Shown: positions 1-6,193 of the stretch, in pieces
Layout of the letters: the number at the start of each line of letters is the position of its first letter
Numbering within the stretch: position 1 is the stretch's first letter
Source of the DNA: CF-113 sp035716135
GTDB taxonomy: Bacteria > Chloroflexota > Ktedonobacteria > Ktedonobacterales > Ktedonobacteraceae
Reading direction: 5' to 3'
NCBI GenBank assembly: GCA_035716135.1
Contig: DASTKD010000190.1
Location: forward strand, 1 to 8,397
Length of the DNA: 8,397 nucleotides
Notes under the pieces: generated by a model
Told to the model about the DNA's origin: nothing
Database searches by the model: none
Seen by the model: the letters and a program-made list of their open reading frames with translations, nothing else
Translations under genes and position numbers: made by a program

Positions 1-1
1 C

Positions 2-940
2 GGACGCCCGAAACTGCCTGGATATAAAGACAAGGAAAGAGGACGCAACATCCTCATCTATGACAAACAAGCTCTCGGCAAGCGGGCCTTTCACCAAACG
101 GGCAGGCTCATCCCATCAGGACTCCCCATCGAAATAGCCACCAGGATCACCGATTGGGAGAAGATTGCTCAAGTGAGAATAGTCCCACGTCTGGATGGAT
201 ACATGGTGGAAGTCGTCTATGAGCAGGAGGAAAAATCAGCGGTGGTTGACAGCACGTTGGCGGCTGCGGTTGATCTGGGAGTCAATGTGCTAGCCGCTCT
301 CACCAGCAACAAGCCGGGATTTGTTCCCCGATTGGTGAACGGCAAACCCATCAAAAGCGTCAATCAGCATTACAACAAGCGACGCGCTCAACATCAAAGA
401 CGCCTGAGCCATGAGAATCGGTTCACCTCGCGCCATCTGGATCGCGTGACGACGAAGCGCAATCGCCGTGTAGACAGCTATCTGCACACGGCCAGCCGTC
501 GGATCATTGATCTGTTGGTGAGCGAGGGGATCGGTATGCTGGTCATTGGCAAAAATCCGCTCTGGAAGCAGAAAGCGAACATGGGCCGGAAAAACAACCA
601 GCAATTTGTGCAGCTTCCCCATGCTCGTTTCATTGACCAGTTGACCTACAAGGCTCAATTGGTCGGGATCAAGGTGGTCATTCAGGAGGAGAGTTATACG
701 AGCAAAGCAAGCTTTCTGGATAGCGACGCTCTTCCCACATATCAAGCAAATCGGACTGAGAAACCGGCATTCTCAGGCACACGCATTGCTCGCAGTTGGT
801 ACCGCGCCAGTGATGGAACGGTCATTCATGCCGATATCAACGGCAGCTTTAACATTCTTCGGAAAAGTAACTCCGACCTTTTGCAATTGGGGCGAGGAGT
901 AGCGGGCGCGGCAGTTCGCCCAAGACGGCTGGCCGTCTAA
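2..940 (+). CDS. tnpB: TnpB / IS200-IS605 OrfB-family RNA-guided nuclease, 5' end cut off by window
   Basis: The frame is open from base 2 to the stop at 938-940, giving 312 visible residues. The family usually has about 400, so roughly the first 90-110 residues lie outside the window. The GTG at 173 is only an internal valine; readable TnpB-like sequence (GRPKLPGYKD..., ...IYDKQALG...) precedes it. RuvC-like motifs are visible: AVDLGVN (Asp codon 272-274), then EESYTSKASFLD (686-721) and ADINGSFNI (Asp codon 833-835). Two things are unusual. The Cys4 zinc ribbon normally found between YTSK and the last Asp is absent, and the whole visible protein has no cysteine. The usual RuvC-II E-D-L segment reads VIGKNPLWK, with Gly at 548-550 in place of Glu. 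TnpB proteins are omegaRNA-guided nucleases that help retain the transposon. No tnpA is seen here, so the element may be tnpB-only or its tnpA may lie upstream. Family call is confident; activity is unknown. Confidence 0.9.
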   Translation, partial: GRPKLPGYKDKERGRNILIYDKQALGKRAFHQTGRLIPSGLPIEIATRITDWEKIAQVRIVPRLDGYMVEVVYEQEEKSAVVDSTLAAAVDLGVNVLAALTSNKPGFVPRLVNGKPIKSVNQHYNKRRAQHQRRLSHENRFTSRHLDRVTTKRNRRVDSYLHTASRRIIDLLVSEGIGMLVIGKNPLWKQKANMGRKNNQQFVQLPHARFIDQLTYKAQLVGIKVVIQEESYTSKASFLDSDALPTYQANRTEKPAFSGTRIARSWYRASDGTVIHADINGSFNILRKSNSDLLQLGRGVAGAAVRPRRLAV

Positions 941-955
941 ACGGATGACTCATAG
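870..955 (+). ncRNA. Candidate omegaRNA scaffold / right end of the tnpB element
   Basis: The tnpB 3' end and the bases just after it hold two closely spaced hairpins. One has stem GGGCG (904-908) with CGCCC (917-921). The other is a perfect stem AGACGGC (923-929) with GCCGTCT (932-938), which overlaps the stop codon. In characterised IS200/IS605 elements the guide-bearing omegaRNA spans the 3' end of tnpB and the right end, with the guide taken from flanking DNA. That knowledge plus the hairpins is the only basis. The outer limits are guesses, and the exact right end cannot be fixed without a second copy of the element. Confidence 0.35.
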
Positions 956-961
956 GCATAT

Positions 962-989
962 TTGTCATCATTTTAGGATACTGTATAAT
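962..989 (+). promoter_or_regulatory. Sigma70-type promoter for the methyltransferase
   Basis: TTGTCA at 962-967 (5/6 to the -35 consensus) is followed after 16 bp by a perfect TATAAT at 984-989. Transcription would start near 996 and leave a leader of about 118 nt before the methyltransferase ATG. A 6-bp inverted repeat, GATGAC (944-949) / GTCATC (964-969), overlaps the -35 box and might be an operator half-site pair. The promoter may be native to the locus or brought by the right end of the tnpB element. Confidence 0.6.
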
Positions 990-1113
990 ATCCAGCATGA
1001 AGAGACAACAAACACGACGAATTGAAACTTCCCCTCGTAGGAATAATCAACGGTTGTCACACTTACCACAAATTCGCCATTGCTAATCTCTAATAAAGAA
1101 AGGGCTTTCTCGC

Positions 1114-1818
1114 ATGAAAGATGAGTGGCAAGACCTCGAATTTGCCGCCGAGTGGGATCAGGAAGCGCGTATAGGGATAAGGAATCCTACAAGGGCCGAG
1201 CAGGTCGATATTCTGATCTCTTATATAGCCGATTTTTATAAGCCGGGAACCGCTCTGCTTGATCTCGGCATGGGTTCGGGTCTGGTGGAAACTCAACTAT
1301 TTGCCCGCAGACCCGATGTTTACGTAGTGGGAATAGAATCGTCACGGGCGATGATTGACCTGGCGAGGGCGCGGCTTGCTCCTTTTGAACAGCAGTACCG
1401 GCTGATTTATCATGATCTTGCCGATTTTGAACAGATCGCTTTACCTCTCGCAACCTATTCCATCATTTTCAGTGTGCAGGCGCTTCACCATCTCGCATCG
1501 GAGGATCAGCAGAAGCTCTACCGCTCTCTTTTCAATCTCCTGCCTCCTGGTGGTGTCTTTCTGCTAAATGATCGGATTGCGCTCGATCCTGAGCCGTTCT
1601 CTGACCTCTACCACAGCATCTGGAACCGCCTGGAACGTGTGAGCGAGGCCAAAAGCGGAATAAGTGGAGATGACTTCCTGCAACAACTCCAGCACAAAGA
1701 AGACTATCCAGCCTCACTCGAAGAGCATCTTAGTTGGCTTCGTCAGGCGGGCTTTGAAGCAACTTGTTTGCATCTGCACCTGAATCGCGCTCTGATTGCT
1801 GGCGTTAAGCCGAAGTGA
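1114..1818 (+). CDS. Class I SAM-dependent methyltransferase
   Basis: A 234-residue soluble protein with a single Rossmann-type methyltransferase domain. SAM-binding motif I is DLGMGSG at residues 50-56. The acidic residue after strand 2 is Glu75 (GIESS), an HDLADF segment at 100-105 matches motif III, and SVQALHHL (120-127) with LPPGGVFLLND (143-153) matches motifs IV-VI. The C-terminal stretch with SLEEHLSWLRQAGFEA is typical of the UbiE/CmoA-like Methyltransf_25/12 group. The acceptor substrate cannot be predicted. The ATG is preceded by AAAGGG (1099-1104) at 9-nt spacing, and that site lies in a small hairpin (1097-1110). It appears to be monocistronic: its own promoter sits at 962-989 and a palindromic repeat follows immediately. 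No truncation is seen; length is normal for the family. Confidence 0.88.
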   Translation: MKDEWQDLEFAAEWDQEARIGIRNPTRAEQVDILISYIADFYKPGTALLDLGMGSGLVETQLFARRPDVYVVGIESSRAMIDLARARLAPFEQQYRLIYHDLADFEQIALPLATYSIIFSVQALHHLASEDQQKLYRSLFNLLPPGGVFLLNDRIALDPEPFSDLYHSIWNRLERVSEAKSGISGDDFLQQLQHKEDYPASLEEHLSWLRQAGFEATCLHLHLNRALIAGVKPK

Positions 1819-1923
1819 TTGTAGGGACGCGATTTATCGCGTCCGCTGACTGCGTCCGCTGATCGCGCCCACTCACGGCATCACTCGCCCCACACGGACG
1901 CGATAAATCGCGTCTCTACAATC
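1817..1923. repeat. Nested palindromic (MITE/REP-like) repeat
   Basis: Two 29-bp arms, 1817-1845 and 1895-1923, are inverted copies of each other and differ only by a G-T pair at 1825/1915. Each arm also contains a shorter palindrome, GACGCGAT-TT-ATCGCGTC (1826-1843) and its counterpart (1897-1914). The 49-bp interior has an 11-bp direct repeat, GCGTCCGCTGA at 1839-1849 and 1852-1862. The left arm begins inside the methyltransferase stop codon. Sequences of the form GTAGGGACGCGAT-TATCGCGTC are dispersed repeats in some bacteria, as far as I recall in Chloroflexota and cyanobacteria. Transcribed, the arms would give a very strong hairpin, but there is no T-run for a standard intrinsic terminator. 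It could still stop or stabilise the upstream transcript. Confidence 0.85.
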
Positions 1924-1988
1924 CACCGGAAGGACAGGAAATCCGTATTTCAAGCGTGGTCATCAACTTTGGAATTGATACAAATTAC

Positions 1989-1994
1989 AAAGGA
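1989..1994 (+). promoter_or_regulatory. Ribosome binding site deciding the dehydratase start
   Basis: AAAGGA lies 9 nt before the GTG at 2004. The earlier in-frame GTG at 1956 has purine runs only 15 or more nt upstream, which is too far. The homologous part of the protein also begins right after 2004 (VIALQDIQAA). Confidence 0.55.
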
Positions 1995-2003
1995 CAAAAA
2001 TCC

Positions 2004-2945
2004 GTGATAGCATTACAAGACATTCAGGCGGCACAAAACCGTATTAGCAACTATATTCGACATACGCCAATGATAGAGGCAAGGCCGGTCAGGCAGTCGG
2101 TATGCGCGGCGCAGACGCTCTATCTCAAGCTGGAATGCTTGCAGATTTGTGGCTCGTTTAAGGCGCGGGGAGCGGTAAACAAGCTCCTGAGCATTCCCCC
2201 AGAACAGCTTCAGCGTGGGCTTGTCACCGCTTCGGGCGGCAATCATGGATTGGGAGTTGCCTATGCCGGGTGGCTGGCGAAAGCGCCTGTGACGATTTAC
2301 CTGCCAGAGAGTACGCCTCCCGTTAAAGCGCACATGCTGGAACGCTGGGGCGCGAAGGTGATCTTCGCAGGCGCTGTATGGGACGAAGCGAATCGGGCCG
2401 CGCTGCAAGCTGCCGAGCAGGAGGGTTTGAACTACATCCATCCTTTCGCCGACCCCTCTGTGATCGCCGGGCAGGGAACGCTTGGCCTGGAAATCCTGGC
2501 AGATGCGCCGGACATCGATATGCTGCTGGTGGCTATCGGCGGTGGCGGTCTGATGGCCGGGGTGAGCAGCGCCGCACACAGCCTCAAACCAGGGATGAAG
2601 ATAATAGGAGTTGAGCCGGTGGGCGCGCCGACGCTCTACGAAAGCGTGCGAGCGGGCAAAGTCGTGGAATTGTCACAGATTACGACCACAGCCGGTACGC
2701 TCGCCCCGCGCAGCAGCGCCGCCATCAACCTGGAGATCATCCAGCAGCATGTGGACGATATTGTGCTGGTGACGGACGCGGAGATGCGCGAGGCGGCTCG
2801 CTGGCTCTGGCTGGAGATGGGTATAGCCGCCGAACTGAGCGGAGCCGCCGCCGTTGCCGCGCTTTTATCAGGCAAAGTATCTCCTACGCCTGCGGAAAAG
2901 GTGTGCGCGCTCGTATGTGGCGCGGGAACCGACGGTATACAATAG
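2004..2945 (+). CDS. Threonine/serine dehydratase-like PLP enzyme (fold type II)
   Basis: A protein of 313 residues from the GTG at 2004; an in-frame GTG at 1956 would add 16 residues that do not look conserved. It has the whole PALP domain of serine/threonine dehydratases, which deaminate L-Ser or L-Thr to a 2-oxo acid and ammonia. The Schiff-base lysine is Lys53 in GSFKARGA, the substrate loop is SGGNH at 77-81, the phosphate-binding loop is GGGGL at 179-183, and the PLP-ring contact is CGAGTD near residue 305. There is no C-terminal ACT domain, so it resembles catabolic dehydratases or serine racemase/3-hydroxyaspartate dehydratase rather than biosynthetic IlvA. Deviations: ECLQ replaces the common ENLQ, CGSFK replaces TGSFK, and CGAGTD replaces the CGANTD I recall from related proteins. 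Substrate is not resolved. It converges on the MFS gene with 38 bp between and no recognisable terminator. Confidence 0.88.
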   Translation: MIALQDIQAAQNRISNYIRHTPMIEARPVRQSVCAAQTLYLKLECLQICGSFKARGAVNKLLSIPPEQLQRGLVTASGGNHGLGVAYAGWLAKAPVTIYLPESTPPVKAHMLERWGAKVIFAGAVWDEANRAALQAAEQEGLNYIHPFADPSVIAGQGTLGLEILADAPDIDMLLVAIGGGGLMAGVSSAAHSLKPGMKIIGVEPVGAPTLYESVRAGKVVELSQITTTAGTLAPRSSAAINLEIIQQHVDDIVLVTDAEMREAARWLWLEMGIAAELSGAAAVAALLSGKVSPTPAEKVCALVCGAGTDGIQ

Positions 2946-2983
2946 TGAAATGTCTGGTTCTCCCTGTAAATTCCCGTTGTTGA

Positions 2984-4261
2984 TTATGTTTGCTGCAACT
3001 CGGCTATGGGAGGCGCATTGCGCACATGACGATTCAAAGTCGCCATTACCGCCAGGGCAGTCAAGCCGATTGCCATTATCAACACCGTAGGGATAGCATT
3101 GATGGTTTCGAGCAGCACGCCCGTCACGGCCAGGCCGAGCGGTTGACCGCAAAAGGCGATCAGGCGAAAGGCGCTATTGACACGCCCCTGCAACTCATCG
3201 GGTATGAGCATCAGGCGATAGCTGACGGAAACAACATTGTAGGTTGGGCCACAGGTGAAGACCAGCGCGGTGATGATGCCGAGTATCAATGGGTTGGGCG
3301 CGAAAACATAGAGAAACGTGAGCAGGCCAAAGAGCCATGATGTGCCGATGATGGCCTGTCCAAAGCTAACACGTCTCTGCAGCGTTGGCGCGACGGCAGC
3401 GCCTGCTATCCCGCCGATGCCGCCAATAGCAAAGATCAGGCCGATCGTGAAAGGCGAGGCGTGCATGTGTTGAGCCAGTAGAATAATGACCAGTATAGAA
3501 CCCGCGCTGACAAGATTATTGCCGCCGGTAAGGATCGCCATAAAGCGAATGATGGGCTGATGCCACAACCAGGAAAGCCCCTCTTTAATCTCAACCCATA
3601 AACTACGCCGGGCAGCAACGCGCTCGCCCTGGAATTTCGTCTTGATAAAGAACAGCGAGATGACCGAGACGACATATGAAATGGCATCAGCCAGGAATGG
3701 CAGCGTATAGGCGAGGCTGTAGAGAACTCCACTGAGCGGAGGACCTACTAGCGTGGTGATGCCGTCGGTAGCGAGATTTTGCGCGTTGGCCGCTGGCAAC
3801 TGCTCCTTCGACACGACACGCGGAAGACAGGCAACCTCAGCAATATTAAAGAAGACGAAAAGCGCCCCCTCGACAAACGAAACGACGAAGAGTTGCGTGA
3901 CCGTCAATATGCCAAAAGCGAGCGCGATGGGAATACTTCCTAACGCTAATGCGCGCCCACTGTCACAAAGGATCATGACCCGCTTGCGGTCCCAGCGATC
4001 AATCAGCGCGCCAGCCGGAAGACTGAAGATGAGATAGGGCAATGCCCGTAGCGCGCCTGCCAGCCCGGCCTGCACCGGCGAGTGAGTTAGCAGCAGGATG
4101 AAAAGGGGAAAGGCAAGCTGCGAAACCTGCGAACCCATGCTGGAAACCACCTGGCCGCTCCATAACAGCATATAATCACGGTTTCTCCACAGGGAGGTGC
4201 GTTTGGGCTGACGAGATACCTGTTTCTCTAAGGTCCCTGAATTATTTTTTGTTACTGACAT
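2984..4261 (-). CDS. MFS transporter, DHA3/EntS-like drug or metabolite exporter
   Basis: A 425-residue membrane protein with about 12 hydrophobic segments and a cytoplasmic N-terminus rich in Lys/Arg (residues 1-28). MFS motif A appears as GALIDRWDRKR at 84-94, between helices 2 and 3. A charged central loop (about 207-230) separates the two halves, and PDELQGRVNSAFR at 354-366 is the motif-A-like loop of the second half, typical of the DHA3 group (EntS, macrolide-efflux-like). These are proton-driven exporters in the inner membrane; the cargo is unknown. It starts 33 bp after the flavin oxidase on the same strand, so it is probably the last gene of the VOC-oxidase operon and may export a product or toxic intermediate. 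The ATG is preceded by GGGAAG at short spacing, a weak ribosome site. A TATAAT-like hexamer at 4284-4289 on the minus strand has no good -35. Confidence 0.9.
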   Translation of the reverse strand: MSVTKNNSGTLEKQVSRQPKRTSLWRNRDYMLLWSGQVVSSMGSQVSQLAFPLFILLLTHSPVQAGLAGALRALPYLIFSLPAGALIDRWDRKRVMILCDSGRALALGSIPIALAFGILTVTQLFVVSFVEGALFVFFNIAEVACLPRVVSKEQLPAANAQNLATDGITTLVGPPLSGVLYSLAYTLPFLADAISYVVSVISLFFIKTKFQGERVAARRSLWVEIKEGLSWLWHQPIIRFMAILTGGNNLVSAGSILVIILLAQHMHASPFTIGLIFAIGGIGGIAGAAVAPTLQRRVSFGQAIIGTSWLFGLLTFLYVFAPNPLILGIITALVFTCGPTYNVVSVSYRLMLIPDELQGRVNSAFRLIAFCGQPLGLAVTGVLLETINAIPTVLIMAIGLTALAVMATLNRHVRNAPPIAELQQT

Positions 4262-4294
4262 TTCTTCCCAATTTTACTCATCTATTATATAAAA

Positions 4295-5650
4295 CTAAAT
4301 TGTACGCGCTTCCTCGTTGCCCGTGACATCGGGTACAGGTGAGTCCGCATCAAACAACGCGCGCAAATAGTCATTCAGAAACATCCCGTTGGGATCGAGC
4401 GAGGCGCGGACGCGCCGGAAATCGTGCCAGCGCGGATACAGGGCGGCCAGTTCTTGCGCCGTGCGCGTGTGCAGCTTGCCCCAGTGCGGGCGACCCTGGT
4501 AGCGTTTGAAAATCTCTTCGATATGGGAGAAATAGGATTGATAGGGCATACCCCTGTACATATGCACAGCGACATAAGCCGATTCGCGCTGGTAGGCCGG
4601 GCTGAGCCATATATCATCGCTATGCACGAAGCGGCATTCAATAGGGAAATTTACCGCGAATTGATGCTGCTCGATACACTGCTGAATCTCGGTGACAACG
4701 GTTCGCAGGTGTTCCGCCGGGATGTTGTATTCCATCTCCTGGAAACGCACCATGCGCGGCGTAGAGAAAAGACGGTGGCTGTAATTGATCTCATCCACGT
4801 TGGCAATCGAGTTGCCTGAAATTTTACACACGCCTTTCGCAAAACCGGGCATAGCGCGGGACATTGCGCACAGCGACCCATAAACCCAGTTCTCCAGCAC
4901 GATTTTATTGAGCGTTCCCCACAATGTATTCTTGCCCGGCGCTTCGCTGGTAGGGTTGATGAATTTGGCCTGCACCCATTCGGTATAAGGAAACCAGAAA
5001 AACTCGAAGTGCGCGTTCTCCTGCTTGTATTGTTCAAGATGTTCAAGACAATCGCTGAGTTTTTTACGCAGGCCCTGGTAATGCAGGACTTTGGCAGGCA
5101 CCACGCGCAGTTTGACGCTGGCAATTACTCCCAGCGTCCCCAGCGAGACCTGCGCCGCCTTAAAAATAGCGGGATGCTGCGCGGGGGAACATTCCAGCAG
5201 TTCGCCGTCCGCCGTTACCAGCGTGATGCCTTCAATCTGGGTAGCAAGCGAGCCGAAGGTAATGCCAGTGCCGTGTGTGCCAGTGCTGATGGCTCCTGCG
5301 ATACTCTGCACGTCGATGTCGCCCAGATTCTCCTGCGCCAGCCCGTGCGCCAACAATGCCTCGCCCAGCAACTTGAGCTTTGTGCCACCCAGTACCGTTA
5401 CGGTTCCGCGTTCAGCGTCAAGCAGCTCGACGCCCTGCAAATTATCCAGCGACATCAACACGTCGTCGCTCTGGACAAGCGGCGTGAACGAGTGTCCCGA
5501 ACCCACGACGCGCACATGCCGCCCATCGCGCGCATAAACGCCCACGAGCCGCTTCAGTTCATTGATGCTGCCTGGCATCACAATCTGGCGCGGTTGTCCC
5601 TTCACAGAACCAGACCAGTTCTGCCAGCGCGCCCCTTGCGTTACAGCCAT
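4295..5650 (-). CDS. FAD-linked oxidase, D-arabinono-1,4-lactone / L-gulonolactone oxidase family
   Basis: A 451-residue VAO-type flavoprotein. The N-terminal half is the FAD_binding_4 domain: GSGHS at 50-54, whose His53 is the position of covalent FAD linkage in this family, and the pyrophosphate-binding ISTGTHGTG at 121-129. The C-terminal half is the ALO domain, ending with HWGK at 389-392 and SLDPNGMFLND at 417-427, both signature segments of aldonolactone and alditol oxidases. Such enzymes oxidise L-gulono-, L-galactono- or D-arabinono-1,4-lactone, or polyols such as xylitol, passing electrons to O2 or another acceptor. Which substrate applies here cannot be read off. No signal peptide is visible, so it is probably cytoplasmic. 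A GGGAG site (5663-5667) lies 12 nt upstream. It follows the VOC gene by 26 bp and precedes the MFS gene by 33 bp, giving a tight operon. Confidence 0.92.
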   Translation of the reverse strand: MAVTQGARWQNWSGSVKGQPRQIVMPGSINELKRLVGVYARDGRHVRVVGSGHSFTPLVQSDDVLMSLDNLQGVELLDAERGTVTVLGGTKLKLLGEALLAHGLAQENLGDIDVQSIAGAISTGTHGTGITFGSLATQIEGITLVTADGELLECSPAQHPAIFKAAQVSLGTLGVIASVKLRVVPAKVLHYQGLRKKLSDCLEHLEQYKQENAHFEFFWFPYTEWVQAKFINPTSEAPGKNTLWGTLNKIVLENWVYGSLCAMSRAMPGFAKGVCKISGNSIANVDEINYSHRLFSTPRMVRFQEMEYNIPAEHLRTVVTEIQQCIEQHQFAVNFPIECRFVHSDDIWLSPAYQRESAYVAVHMYRGMPYQSYFSHIEEIFKRYQGRPHWGKLHTRTAQELAALYPRWHDFRRVRASLDPNGMFLNDYLRALFDADSPVPDVTGNEEARTI

Positions 5651-5676
5651 ACTTGTTTTTAACTCCCTGTGATGAG

Positions 5677-6057
5677 TTATCTGGGTTCCTCGACCATGAG
5701 CAAAGCGTTATCATCTTGATCGAGGATCATCATAAAGGTTCCCCAGGGCTGCGGGTCCGGCTCCTGGGTAATGCGCACACCCTTCGCCTTGAGGTCATCG
5801 CGCAACCCTTTTATGTCTGTCACATTGAAGGTAATGGCCTGCGATTTGCCCATTACCTGGCGATAATGCTGCCAGTTCTGATCCATCTTGTAGAGAATTA
5901 TTTCGGTGCGCGCCCCCTTCGGCGCGACGGCAATCCAGCGTGACTCATCCATCGGCGAATCCTGGCGCAACTCAAAGCCCAGCACGTCGGTATAAAACGC
6001 TTTGGCTTTGTCCTGGTCATTGACGAAAATACAGACCGTTGCGACTGCATCAATCAT
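5677..6057 (-). CDS. VOC (glyoxalase/bleomycin-resistance-like) protein
   Basis: A 126-residue protein of the vicinal-oxygen-chelate fold, with two beta-alpha-beta-beta-beta modules. The first begins FVNDQDKAKAFYTDVLGFEL (11-30), and the second contains ITFNVTDIKGLRDDLKAKGV (75-94) and QPWGTFMMILDQDDN (103-117), ending LLMVEEPR. This is the QPWG subgroup found in many soil bacteria. The first usual metal ligand (His near residue 8) is not present; the sequence there is TVCIF. Glu near residue 123 is kept, so metal binding is uncertain. Possible roles are dioxygenase, isomerase or binding protein; none can be chosen. It is the first gene of a three-gene operon, with a perfect AGGAGG site (6064-6069) 6 nt before the ATG and a strong promoter upstream. 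Confidence 0.88.
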   Translation of the reverse strand: MIDAVATVCIFVNDQDKAKAFYTDVLGFELRQDSPMDESRWIAVAPKGARTEIILYKMDQNWQHYRQVMGKSQAITFNVTDIKGLRDDLKAKGVRITQEPDPQPWGTFMMILDQDDNALLMVEEPR

Positions 6058-6095
6058 GCGACACCTCCTCGCGTATTACTTTGCGTATGACTTCT

Positions 6096-6117
6096 TGACA
6101 CCACATAAGTGTAGTCA
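6096..6117. promoter_or_regulatory. Operator-like palindrome over the operon -10 box
   Basis: The 22-bp sequence reads TGACNNCACNTANGTGNNGTCA, with 8 of 11 positions paired. It covers the predicted -10 and start of the VOC promoter, a classic place for a dimeric repressor. In addition CTTGACA (6094-6100) and TGTCAAG (6131-6137) form a 7-bp inverted repeat that brackets it. No regulator gene lies in the window, and the family of the binding protein cannot be named. Confidence 0.45.
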
Positions 6118-6136
6118 CGCCCCCGCTTAATGTCAA
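6108..6136 (-). promoter_or_regulatory. Promoter of the VOC-oxidase-MFS operon
   Basis: Reading the minus strand, a perfect -35 TTGACA (complement of 6131-6136) is followed after exactly 17 bp by TACACT (complement of 6108-6113), which is 4/6 to TATAAT. The predicted start falls around 6101, leaving a leader of about 44 nt that contains AGGAGG. The -10 sits within the palindrome at 6096-6117. Confidence 0.6.
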
Positions 6137-6193
6137 GTTCAGATTTTCAGGGCGAGATGATACGATAATGTTGCAAAGAGAAAGGAACCGCCG

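Noticed and set aside
290..745. A 151-codon open frame on the minus strand inside tnpB.
   Set aside because: It lies opposite an obvious TnpB frame, shows no recognisable domain, and has composition typical of an antisense shadow.
1021..1051. ATTGAAAC followed by TTCC-CCTCGTA-GGAA, resembling pieces of a type I/III CRISPR repeat in the methyltransferase leader.
   Set aside because: Only a single copy exists in the window, there is no second repeat at spacer distance, and the ATTGAAAC tag is on the wrong side of the hairpin for a normal repeat.
2946..2983. A bidirectional terminator between the converging dehydratase and MFS genes.
   Set aside because: No inverted repeat of useful length is present in these 38 bp.
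5009..5662. A 217-codon plus-strand open frame opposite the FAD oxidase N-terminal half.
   Set aside because: The oxidase motifs on the minus strand explain this DNA fully; the plus frame has no domain and no good ribosome site.
6095..6123. Plus-strand TTGACA at 6095-6100 as -35 of the SDR promoter.
   Set aside because: At 16-18 bp downstream the sequence is GC-rich (around 6117-6124) with no -10; the hexamer is better explained as part of the inverted repeat.
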